Positions 1 through 8,095 of a DNA stretch of 11,735 nucleotides are shown here, piece after piece. Every line of letters begins with the position of its first letter. Position 1 is the first letter of the stretch. A program made the translations under genes and the position numbers. The notes below the pieces were generated by a model. It was not told the DNA's origin and did not search any database. It was given only the letters and a program-made list of their open reading frames with translations. The DNA comes from Gryganskiella cystojenkinii (lineage: Eukaryota; Mortierellomycota; Mortierellomycetes; Mortierellales; Mortierellaceae): assembly GCA_015852425.1 (NCBI GenBank), contig JAAAIG010000324.1, forward strand, positions 26,641-38,375, read 5' to 3'.

Positions 1-582
1 TGTGCTTGAGAATGGAAATCAGGTCCTCCGCATGAAAATTTATCTCTTTGAGCTTGAGTTCTTGAAGGGTCGAGCTGCAGGCCTGGGGGATTTGAAGGAC
101 AATGGAGGTTCAAATGCATGCCCCAGGAACGGACCGAGTTTGAGTTTCTTTAGCCTCGGGTTGTTGTGGACAAGGTCCCGGATTCCAAGGTGGGTCATGT
201 CTGCGCTGTCGTTGTCATTGTTACTGCTATTGTTATTATTATTGTTGTTGACATGGCTGAAAGGAGGACCTGTTGATTTGATCTTGGAAGGGGAATCCGA
301 ATGTGAATTGTGTCAGGTTTTGAGTGGATGAAGAGATTTGTTCAAGGTAATGGGATGAACAAGGGAAATCGATGGTGAGGGAACGAATGTGGTGACTGTG
401 CTGTTGGATGGAAGTCCGAGGTGCTATCTTGATATTGGTTTCGGCGCCGTAGATCTCTGGGGGCATGGTGCGATAGAGTTGGGGGAGGAAGAAGAGGTGC
501 CATTCCCTGCAGACGATAACACAGGAGACAATGTGAGTTGCTCTGAGGTATGGAATGATTTCGTGGCGAGGTCGAAATTCAT
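1..582 (-). pseudogene. F-box/LRR protein pseudogene, 5' part, runs off the left edge
   Basis: On the minus strand an ATG at 582-580 opens MNFDLAT, but an F-box-like continuation (EIIPYLRATHIVSC, then VCREWHLFF and LYRTMP) lies in another frame. The paralogous fragment at 7825 has one more base at this point, so a 1-base deletion near 563 breaks the gene. That frame runs to a TAA at 241-239 in a CAA/AAT microsatellite. Over about 250-117 LRR-like coding (RDLVHNNPRLKKLKLGPF) is in the +1 frame, and by about 105 the first frame resumes (LQELKLKEINFHAEDL). This order matches the intact F-box gene at 8096-9823, whose NPKIRKLFL and ELEELSL segments correspond. At least three frame changes make a working product unlikely. 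Sequencing errors or unrecognised introns could explain some of them. The rest of the LRR region is outside the window. Confidence 0.75.
219..250. repeat. TTA/TTG trinucleotide microsatellite
   Basis: A run of imperfect TTG, TTA and ATT units. Read on the minus strand it gives CAA/AAT/AAC codons: Gln then stop in one frame, an Asn-rich tract in the next. It sits between the F-box-proximal part and the first LRR-like segment of the pseudogene, where the reading frame changes. A comparable Asn-rich stretch (NNNKSKS) is seen near 11630 in the right-hand pseudogene. Confidence 0.8.
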
Positions 583-652
583 TTTGATGGGGGTATGAAT
601 TGAAAGAAAGAGAAATGATGTTTTGGAAGCGAGACTTGAAGTAAAACGATTG
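348..652 (-). repeat. Direct repeat, left copy (F-box 5' end plus leader)
   Basis: This segment aligns by eye with 7604-7948 in the same orientation. Shared landmarks from left to right are a GGAAATCGATGGTGAGG block, AACGAATGTGGTGAC, ATAGAGTTG, GAGACAATGTGAGTT, the start-codon region with its leader, and GGAAGCGAGACTTG. Identity is moderate with several indels in the coding part and very high across the leader. The two copies bracket the NLR gene. The edges are estimates from where similarity fades. Confidence 0.8.
580..623 (-). promoter_or_regulatory. Conserved 5' leader of F-box copies (left)
   Basis: A 44-base block covering the ATG and the 41 bases upstream of it on the minus strand is matched by 7823-7866 with one mismatch (a/g). 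Read in the gene direction it is pyrimidine-rich (TTTCTCTTTCTTTC) and ends CCCCATCAAAATG, with A at -3. Its conservation exceeds that of the adjacent coding sequence, which carries indels. It could be a transcription-start or 5'-UTR element, or simply a recently homogenised stretch. The intact F-box gene at 9823 does not have this leader. Confidence 0.5.
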
Positions 653-1559
653 GGAACTCTTGCTGAAATATCCATTCAATACCCTTGGAAGAGCTGGATT
701 TTTGTCAAACGAACTAGTCCAAGACTAGCCAGAATCGAGTGGCAAGGCGATACTCACATCTGCTCCCGTCCTCCAGCTGTTGGTCGATTGTTGATGTCCC
801 TACAGTTGCTTCATCCAAGTGAGAATGGTCTTCTTGACGTTTTTTCGAGTGTAGAGAGAATTGAAAGTTTTCTCTGATCCAAATACCGAGGCCTCCTGAG
901 TCATAATATCCATGCTAAAACTTAAAGTCGTATCGTGCTCTCCCCATTGCCCCCTTCCAGGAATGTTCATGTCCTCATTCCATTCCATCCCATCCCTTCA
1001 GGACATGCATACCCTCCATTCTTGGACCCCTCATCTCCATCTTCGGGAAGGTTCATTCTCCCTGTCTTTGTCGTTGTGTATGTCCGAGACATGGTCTCTT
1101 CCATCGATTCGTGAGGAAGCTTACCTAGTGACAATGGTGGGTCCAACGACACCACACCAAAGGAATCATGTGCAACCAACAACACAGGGCAAAGTGAAGA
1201 ACAAGGCGAAGCAACAATGCAGTTGTGTCGCACAGGTGTTAGCGCCCTGGGCTGTGAAGGCTCGCTGGAAGAAAAAACCTTGGGGAGAAGGGGGTGGGCG
1301 ACACTTGCTTTTTGTTTCCACTCCATTTTCTTCCACTTCCACTTCCACTCTTTGTTCTCGCACCCTTCCCTCAGATCCAGGTTTGTAGTTCGTCCTGTTC
1401 CTTCCGTCTTCAGTATTTTTTCACTCTAGTACTGCACGAAATGATAACGAGAGTGTCCACCGACTCCCCAACATCACCATGACCACGACCACAAGTCGAG
1501 GACGTTCTAGAAATGGGAGCTAATAAAAAATCTTGCGTTCTTCTGGTAATAGGTTCAAC
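624..1559. other. Divergent intergenic region between F-box pseudogene and NLR gene
   Basis: About 0.94 kb with no ORF that looks coding. The longest open frame, 912-1388 plus, encodes low-complexity Ser/His/Pro-rich sequence with no recognisable domain. The region holds CCATT/CCATC units near 978-1000, a CT-rich tract around 1311-1440 and small ORFs near the NLR start. It is presumably the shared upstream region of the two divergent genes. I see no clear TATA box. Confidence 0.55.
1311..1440 (+). promoter_or_regulatory. Pyrimidine-rich tract, candidate core promoter of the NLR gene
   Basis: The plus strand here is strongly CT-rich and includes three tandem TTCCAC units at 1331-1348 and further C/T runs to about 1435. 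Such tracts often lie just upstream of transcription starts in fungi. The tract ends 120 bases before the NLR start codon. No initiation site can be read from the sequence, so the assignment rests on composition and position. Confidence 0.3.
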
Positions 1560-1587
1560 ATGTCGCTTTCTGCGCGAAAGGCTTTGA
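1441..1587 (+). promoter_or_regulatory. Three overlapping upstream ORFs in the NLR 5' leader
   Basis: ATG at 1441 opens 13 codons and stops at TGA 1480-1482, which overlaps the next ATG (1479). That second ORF has 14 codons and stops at 1521-1523. A third ATG at 1513 opens 24 codons, out of frame with the NLR, and ends at 1587 past the NLR start at 1560. If transcription starts upstream of 1441, scanning ribosomes would meet all three first, which would lower or condition translation. If the start is downstream of 1513 or a 5'-UTR intron removes them, they are irrelevant. Confidence 0.35.
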
Positions 1588-4500
1588 ACCAGGCACATAC
1601 GAGCATCGAGGCTGCTCGAAATGCTCGAGGATCTAAACGCACAATCCTCAAGCACTACCGGAATGTCAAGAAAGCCCTTGGTGAAATCGACGCAAAGGAA
1701 ACAGATGTTACCACTTTGGGGGAGATGATGGCTGCGTTCCAAGAGCTCGCAGCAGTGCTAGATCTTTCAAGAGAACGGGAAAGGTCTGCCAAGTGCAGAC
1801 AGAGAGCAGATGCTCTGAGGTAGGTCGAGCCTACTCGTTTCTCGTCGGCATTAGGGACGATGATTCCAAGATTCTCTAACTGTGTCTGGATATTGTACTA
1901 GGCAATTACTTGACAAGAAAGCGAGAAAGAATACAGCTTCCATTTCATCGTCATTGATCGGACCAGGGGTTTCTCAGGCAGCCTCCCAAGTAGGAATCGT
2001 TCGTTTGAATCCCTCAGCAGGTGAGCCTACATTGACAAGCAGCAGCAGTAATACGTCAATTACGGCCTTCACTAACACTACACTCAATTTCCTTTGAAAA
2101 CTTCCGCCGCTGCCGCTCTCAAAGGTTCTTCTGCAACCCTACAGCTCTCTCCCTCCTCCCCTCAAGCTGCTATATCAAGTGCTGCATTGGCGTCTCCGTT
2201 GTTCTTTAGCAAAAATGTGGATCCTGTGCCTTATACCTGCCCGCTGCCTCGCCCAAATGAGCCATTGGAGTCCACCCGCCAACTCGCCTACTGCCTTGAA
2301 CTGTTACAGGATTCGGTTCAAGCGGATGTTCTCCCTCCAGAGACGCTCAAGTGGCGACAAAACACCTTGAATAACTTGGATGAGAAGGAACGCTTGGAAA
2401 CTATTTCTGTTCGAATTGTGAGGGAGTTCGCAGAGAATGTCATGAAGGATGCTGCTGCAGTTAACGAAGTTGTCCAGTTGGCCCCTGTTCTTAATGAGTA
2501 TCATTCTCGGTTCCTCCTCAAGACTTTTATCGACGCTTTGAAACAGTCAGAGATTCTGGATTTTCATGCAGTGGAAGGACTGGCCACGATCCAAGGAGCC
2601 GCTCCAGCATCTATTAATTCGGACGATCTTGAGAAAATTCTTCAATCTCTTCACAGCAAATTACAGTCTACCCACATAGGTAGTCAGCGAAATCGATATC
2701 GTCTGCTGCTAGCCGTTTCACAGATTTTGGACACGATGGGGGATGCTCACATCGGGAATATCGACCGCGTCAACCTCTACGAGCCACTGACAGATCTTCT
2801 TCGAGATTCAAAATCAGACGATAATCCTTATTTGACCTTCCAAGCTAGTTATGCCACGCAGGCGCTGTTGAATGTGTCTGATACCGACAATATTTGGCAT
2901 GCAGGATGCCGACGACTATGGCTCGTATTGAAGTTCGGTGCAGGATTTGCCAAAATGCCTGATCCAAGGGAGATAAAAGACGCGTTCGAGAACCTGGAGG
3001 AACTTTATGACGCTGTCAAAGGAGCTGTCAGGGTTGTTGCGAATGCCGGAGAGGCGATCAAGGACGGTGAGACCCCTACTTTCTCGGTAAAAGAGGGCCT
3101 TAAGTTCAAGAAAATCTGGTACCGCACCCTTCACAAGGCAGAACCTTATATTAAGACTGGTAGACTTGCTCAGTTCAAGGATTTGGTCACAGCTGCGTCG
3201 TGCCGAGATCAAATGTTGTTTCAATGGGGAGTTTGTCAATTACTAGGACAGTTTGCAGCCGATGCTCAATGGGATCTGGAGGCACGGCAAGGCGCAATTG
3301 CTTTCCTTGGAGCAATCTACAGGGACACCACAGTCTGGGATCGGCAAAAGTGGGTTGACCAGGTCATTTTCGACGCGCTCACCAACGTGATATCCAAAGG
3401 CGACACGCATTTTAAAGGTATGTCTATCTCATCAACAATCTCTATACCGATGTTCACCTTGTGCAACCCAACAAAAGTGCCTCGTCCTTATGCATTTGTT
3501 TATACCACAATTCTTACAGCCGCCAAGTCCTTACTGGAGGAGATGAAGAATAATAACACTGCGCTAGAGCCGATGGCCGACCTATCGTCGCCACTCTGGA
3601 ACAATATCCAGTCACCAGATCTAACTGGGCAGATTACTACAAAGGACACCCTGATAAAGGCCGTTCAGGATCGATTTCGTCGACATTACCTCCCATCACA
3701 GCCTAGTCCTGACAGCCTTCATTTCGCGCTCAGGGCTTATCATGCACCAGATCTGTATATCCTCAGAGTTTCAGGAGAGGAACTGGATCTGAAGGCATGT
3801 TTTGTCAATTTAGCCGTTGTTGAGGCGAGTGCAAATCGAGAAAAGGAAAACCAGGATCTCAAAGATCAGGCAACTGTTTTCCATCGAGCCTCGAGCTTCG
3901 AGAGGGTGAAAAACACAAACACCCAATCGCTGATCTCACTGGAACACCTTTTCGACAAGCGCAAGTTACGCAATAGAAAGGAAGAAGACATTCCTAAACG
4001 AATTCTGGTGCTAGGTCGAGCAGGTATTGGAAAAACGACCTTGTGCAAGAAACTTGTCCATGCTCATCAGAATGGACTGTGGGGGGATCTCTTCGACGCC
4101 GTATTATGGATCCCATTTCGCGATCTCAGAGGATCCAACAGCCGCAATCTGGAAGCTTTATTTCGCGAGACGATTTTTGTCACCCAGAATAGTGACGAGG
4201 AACAGGTGGAGTTGGCCAAAGATCTTGCACGTCTCGCGGAAAAAGGGAAGGTTCTTTTCATCTTTGACGGTCTGGATGAGATTGTAACGGATACAGAAGA
4301 CAATAGGGGCAGATCTTTCAAAAGATTCCTGCAGAGTCTGCTTTCGAACCATAATGTCGTCATAACCTCACGACCCTCCGGTCTGGACAGCAAGCTATTA
4401 CCGCCGATTGATCTGGAGCTTGAAACTGTTGGATTCAGTGAGCGAGACGTCAACGAATATGTGGTTAAGGTATTCGAAAAGGAGCCGGAGGCAGCAAGGG

Positions 4501-7349
4501 TACTTCAAGACTTTATTCGGCGAACGCCTTTGATTCAGGGACTCGTCAATATCCCTGTACAGCTGGATGTGATATGTCTCACCTGGGACTCACTTCCGAA
4601 AGACAGCCTGGCGATTACCATGTCAGGATTATATCAACGGATGGTACGGAAACTGTGGCGCAAGGATGCACTTCGATTAAAGACGTCAGCTGGCGGTAAA
4701 TATCTGTCAGAGCGACAAATCAATCGCTATTTAGAAGAGGATATTGATGAGCTGATGGCTACCGAGTTGCAACATCTTGGTTATCTCGCATTTAAAGGGA
4801 TGAACAACAATCATCAAATCTTGTTCGACGACAGACAATTGCTCCGTGCGTTTCGGGACCTCAATGATGACGTTATCGACAATCAACGACTTTCGCCCCC
4901 TCAGCTCGTCGACCACATGAAGGATACATCATTTTTGCACACATCAGATGCGAACCCGGACTCCAACAACCGCGGTTCTCAACAAGCCTGGCATTTTCTG
5001 CATCTGAAGTTTCAAGAATACTTCGCGGCAACATGGATAGTCCGCCATTTCCAGCCAAAACCGAAGCACTCTACAGCTAGAATGGAGACCATGGATTGGA
5101 TGAAAGCATTTGTTCACCGCCACAAGTACACCCCTCAATACGAGATTGTATGGTGGATGGTCGCAGGACTGCTGAAAGGCGAGTCATTGGGCGTCTTCTT
5201 TGAACTGCTGCGGGGAGCACCACACGATTTGATCGGGGGACGACATCAGCAAATACTGGCATCATGCTTGAATGAGGCTCGGACTGGATTGACTCGACTC
5301 GACTCTGCGATCGTGGTGGATTTAGATACGGAACTCCGGAATTGGCTGCGTTTTGAGATGAAAACATGTCAACATACCGACTTAAGTAGGAGCATGCTTG
5401 GAAGTCAACTCTCCTTCCCGGAGGCATCTCTAGTTGACACCTTGTGCCCAGTATACTTGTGGATACATACTCTCCTTAGTACTTTGGAAGCGCGCTCTAT
5501 GCTGGCAGATTCTGCCTTCCAGTACCTCGTTTCTGCACTCGAGGATGGTAACGAGAGAATTAGGAATTCAGCAGCAAAGTTACTAGCCAAGCACCCACAT
5601 CTGCCAGAGTCAGTCATCCAGCCTCTTATTATTGCACTTAAGGACAAAGATAAGAATGTCAGGGATTCAGCAGCCATGGCACTAGGCAATCAGTATATAT
5701 TACGAGAAGAAGCCATCGAATCTCTTGTTATTGCGCTCAAGGAGGATGTTGTGTACATCAAACCCTCTGCATCATGGTCTCTGCCCTCTGCAGCTTGGGC
5801 TCTGGCGAGGCAGTCGACGATTCAGGAATCAGCCATCCAATCGCTTATTGCAGCACTTCGGGATGAGAATAAATCTGTCAGATCCTCAGCGGCCGTGGCA
5901 TTGGGCGGCCGTTCCACCTTACCGGAATCAGTCATCCACTACATTATCACTGGACTTCAGGACGGCAATGGGATAGTCAAGTCTTCAGCAGTTTCCATAT
6001 TACACCACCATCCCTCAACGTTGCCAGACTCTTTGATGCTGCCCCTCATTTCGGCACTCAATGACGATGATCACGAAGTCAGGATTTCAGCAGTATCGGC
6101 ATTGGGCAACAAGTCCGAGTTACCAGATTTAGCCATCCAATCCCTCATTGCAGTACTCAAGAATGGCGATCCGAAGGTCAAGTCTTTGGCAGCCTTGGCA
6201 CTGGGCAAGCAATCTCCATTGGAGAAATCGGCCATTCAGTGCCTCAACGATACACTGCTAGATGAAGAGGAAGATGTCAGGAAATCAGCATCGCATGCAT
6301 TAGGCAAGCAGTCTATGCTGCCTGAGTCATCCATCCAGTCGATCATTACCGCACTCAAGGACGGCAATGAGGAAGTCAGGTTTTCAGCAGCAAGGGTCCT
6401 AAGCAATCAGGCTATGTTGCCGGAATCTGCCATTCAGTACCTCATTACTGCACTTAGGGACGGTGATAGGAATGAGAGGCACTTAGCGGTCACAGCATTC
6501 GGCGGGACGTCCACCTTGCCGGAATCAGTCATCCCGCTTCTCATTACTGTGCTAAAGGATGGAGATGTGGACGTCAGGTGCTCAGCAGCCAGAGCATTAC
6601 GCAAGCGACCGTCGCTGCCGGATTCAGCCATCGAGTCTCTCACCTTCGCACTCAAGGATGAGAACGAGAACGAGGATATGAGGTACAACTCAGCATTGAC
6701 ACTAGGCAACCAGTCTTCATTACCGAGCTCAGCCATACAGTCCCTCTTTATGGCTATGGGAGACGAAGATGATAATATCCTCGCTGCAGTATCGGAAGCA
6801 TTGGACAAGCACCCCATGGTCTCAGAATCCTTCGACCAGTACCTTGTTGACGCACTCGATAATGACAATCACGAAGTCAGGTCTACAGCAGCCTGGAGAT
6901 TAGGCAAGCAGTCCATGTTGCCGGACTCGGTCATCTTGTCCCTTGTTACTGCACTCCGGGACCCAAATAAGTGGGTTAGGGCTTCAGCAGCAAAGTCATT
7001 AGGCGAGCAATCTTCGTTACCGATATATGCCATCCAGTCCCTCATTGCCTTACTCAAGGAAGATGATGAGGATGTCAGATACTCTGTTACTGAGACTCTT
7101 CGGGATCAATGCCATTCCCTTTGTGCTTCACTTGCACACCTAACAGAAGAAGAGATAGTGTGCGTTTATGAGAATCATCTCTTTAGTTATAGTTGCCGTC
7201 GTGTTTTGTATTTGCAGGTACAAGATGGCCAATTGTGTCTCTTCGCGGAGCAAAACGTGTTTCATCTGGGTAACGTTGGCGATGACAAGGCGCAAACTAT
7301 AATATCAGTCCTTGGGGCCGCTCAGCGTAAAGCAGGGTTAAAGTCATAG
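1560..7349 (+). CDS. NLR-like STAND protein: helical N-terminus, ARM-like region, NACHT NTPase, 16 HEAT repeats
   Basis: Model: exons 1560-1819, 1902-2020, 2125-3417 and 3520-7349, giving 1833 residues. The start is the only sensible ATG (A at -3). Residues 1-110 are helical and charged (possible coiled coil). A Ser/Ala-rich linker follows to about 157, then CPLPRPNEPL (about 164-173) and a long helical ARM-like region to about 650. NACHT: Walker A GRAGIGKTT at 723-731 (K729), Walker B VLFIFDGLDEI at 802-812 (D807, D810, E811), sensor-like VVITSR at 837-842. HFLHLKFQEYF at 1049-1059 is the winged-helix-type motif seen in NLRs. HEAT repeats occupy 1224-1755 and a tail 1756-1833. By family knowledge such proteins are nucleotide-driven switches that oligomerise on ligand binding, and known fungal members act in non-self recognition. 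The N-terminus is not a HET, patatin or kinase domain that I can see, so the downstream effect is unknown. All NTPase motifs are intact. If intron 3 is retained the protein is 1867 residues. Confidence 0.88.
1820..1901 (+). other. NLR intron 1 (82 bp)
   Basis: The donor is GAG|GTAGGT and the acceptor TACTAG, with a branch site CTAAC at 1876-1880, 21 bases before the acceptor. It splits the codon for Arg87 in phase 2. Without removal the frame meets TAG at 1821. The joined protein reads on smoothly from ADALR to QLLDKK. Confidence 0.85.
2021..2124 (+). other. NLR intron 2 (104 bp)
   Basis: The donor is CAG|GTGAGC, the branch site CTAAC is at 2072-2076, and the first AG after it is the acceptor CAAAG at 2124. 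The splice changes frame from the second to the third exon as required and rebuilds Gly127. The next possible acceptor at 2144 would be out of frame. The 48-base gap from branch to acceptor is long but has no intervening AG. Retention would end the protein at TGA 2095-2097. Confidence 0.8.
3418..3519 (+). other. NLR intron 3, frame-preserving (102 bp)
   Basis: A strong donor AAAG|GTATGT and acceptor TTCTTACAG bound 102 bases, exactly 34 codons, with no in-frame stop. Splicing joins GDTHFK to AAKSLLEE in a continuous helical context. The intervening translation (Ser/Ile/Thr/Pro-rich, hydrophobic) looks unlike its surroundings. No good CTAAC branch site is visible, which is the main doubt. Both spliced and retained forms are readable. 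Confidence 0.65.
5517..7112 (+). repeat. Tandem HEAT repeat array, 16 units of about 33 residues
   Basis: In-frame units of 99 bp lie in the NLR C-terminal half (residues 1224-1755). The consensus per unit is I-Q-x-L-I-x-A-L-x-D, then a short acidic loop, then V-R-x-S-A-A-x-A-L-G-x-Q-S-x-L-P-E-S-A. Exceptions are unit 3 (+7 residues from a 21-bp duplication), unit 5 (+1), unit 12 (+2) and the last unit, which stops after 27. The pattern is that of PBS-lyase-like HEAT motifs: two helices per unit stacking into a solenoid. Units are clearly related but not near-identical at DNA level, so the array is not freshly amplified. Confidence 0.93.
5763..5804 (+). repeat. 21-bp tandem duplication inside HEAT unit 3
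   Basis: Copies 5763-5783 and 5784-5804 are adjacent and differ at 3 of 21 bases. They encode PSASWSL and PSAAWAL. The duplication is in frame and lengthens the second helix of one repeat by seven residues, close to two helical turns. Confidence 0.9.
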
Positions 7350-7398
7350 TTTTTTTCCAGACTCCTGCCGCAGCTGCAGTAATTTACTTGAAGGGGCA

Positions 7399-7404
7399 AA
7401 TAAA
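7399..7404 (+). terminator. Poly(A) signal AATAAA for the NLR gene
   Basis: A canonical AATAAA lies 50 bases after the TAG at 7347-7349, on the coding strand. This is the usual place for a fungal cleavage and polyadenylation signal. The actual cleavage site cannot be read from the sequence. Confidence 0.55.
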
Positions 7405-7603
7405 GACCGTCTGTGATCGTTAAATCTGGTTGACATGAACTGCAGCTGAAAGTTAGTGTTGTTGGATCAAGAGTATATAGCTGGCAAGACGGGGAAGAGG
7501 TAAGACGATGTGGTAGGAACGTATTCAAGGTAGAAGGGAGGAGATCAGAGTCGATCAGGCAATGTATTCTTTCAGTCGCCGCTACTACATAAACAGACCC
7601 TGG
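7405..7603. other. Spacer between NLR 3' end and right F-box fragment
   Basis: About 200 bases with no coding signature on either strand. The minus-strand frame entering it from the F-box fragment has no family similarity here, so the fragment's homology ends near 7604. Confidence 0.5.
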
Positions 7604-7605
7604 GA

Positions 7606-7825
7606 TGGGATGAGCTAGGGAAATCGATGGTGAGGTAACGAATGTGGTGACCGTGCGTGGTGTTGGATGGAACTCATTCGGTTTTGGGGCCATAGATCGG
7701 CGGGGAAAAGGTGTGATAGAGTTGAGGGTGGAAGAGGAAGCGCCATCTCTGTAGACTTGAAGACAAGAGACAATGTGAGTTCCTCTAAGGCATGCAATGA
7801 TTTCGATGATGATGCCGAGGTTCAT
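7606..7825 (-). pseudogene. Truncated F-box gene 5' fragment
   Basis: ATG at 7825 starts MNLGIIIEIIACLRGTHIVSC, a readable F-box beginning that is intact where the left copy is frameshifted. Compared with the left copy (AGGGAATGG), this copy has AGAGATGG: one base is missing near 7761. After it the family frame reads WRFLFHPQLYHT and soon meets TGA. The open minus frame continues to 7322 but loses all resemblance to the family near 7606, so that extension is fortuitous. No LRR part is present. It is a dead, 5'-only remnant, although its promoter or leader may still be active. Confidence 0.72.
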
Positions 7826-7866
7826 TTTGATGGGGGTATGAATTGAAAGAAAGAGAGATGATGTTT
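7823..7866 (-). promoter_or_regulatory. Conserved 5' leader of F-box copies (right)
   Basis: Second instance of the 44-base block described at 580-623, 43 of 44 identical, directly in front of and including the ATG of the truncated copy. It could still drive a short transcript towards the NLR 3' end, antisense to the NLR's downstream region. That is an inference from position only. Confidence 0.45.
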
Positions 7867-8095
7867 ATCATTGGAGGAATGGATGAATAACTGAATTAAT
7901 GATTGAGTAATGGAGTAATGGAAGCGAGACTTGGAGTAAAAAATTGCTAACGCGTCGATCTAGAGCTGTTGCGTCGCGTTATCTTTCTTCGCGGACGGTC
8001 GAACCCACTATCACAACCGAAATGCACACACGCTTGGTTTTTGACAGACACAGCGCAGAACAGCATCTTTGATTCTAAACAATCTAACCTATTCC

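Larger units (their letters stand above)
7604..7948 (-). repeat. Direct repeat, right copy (F-box 5' end plus leader)
   Basis: Partner of 348-652 in the same orientation about 7.26 kb away, with the NLR gene between. Relative to the left copy it carries roughly 50 extra bases at 7867-7918, between the leader and the GGAAGCGAGACTTG landmark. The extra stretch is made of imperfect GGA, TAATGA and GAGTAATG units and looks like local slippage. It lacks everything downstream of the first 70 or so codons. Confidence 0.8.

Noticed and set aside
2..331. Plus-strand 109-codon ORF at the left edge
   Set aside because: It lies antisense to the LRR pseudogene, and its Leu run is just the reverse reading of the microsatellite.
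912..1388. 158-codon plus-strand ORF in the region upstream of the NLR
   Set aside because: Its translation is low-complexity Ser/His/Pro/Thr-rich with no domain, it overlaps a CT-rich tract, and an equally long minus-strand frame overlaps it. It looks like chance openness.
2125..2144. Alternative intron 2 acceptor at ACAG 2144
   Set aside because: It would put the third exon out of frame, whereas the acceptor ending at 2124 keeps the frame and is the first AG after the branch site.
5517..7112. HEAT array as a CRISPR array or TALE-like DNA-binding repeat
   Set aside because: The 99-bp units are coding in one frame with helical HEAT periodicity, have no spacer structure, and lack the paired-residue code and near-identity of TALE units.
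7160..7220. Possible fourth NLR intron near the 3' end (TTTGCAG at about 7217)
   Set aside because: No suitable donor with a frame-consistent length is present, and the unspliced translation reads as a sensible folded tail.
7322..7605. Continuation of the right F-box fragment as a 167-residue protein
   Set aside because: After a 1-base loss near 7761 the frame is shifted, and below about 7606 nothing resembles F-box/LRR proteins. The open frame is accidental.
7970..8020. tRNA-like T-loop on the minus strand (GGGTTCGACC)
   Set aside because: No matching T-stem, anticodon arm or acceptor stem could be built around it.
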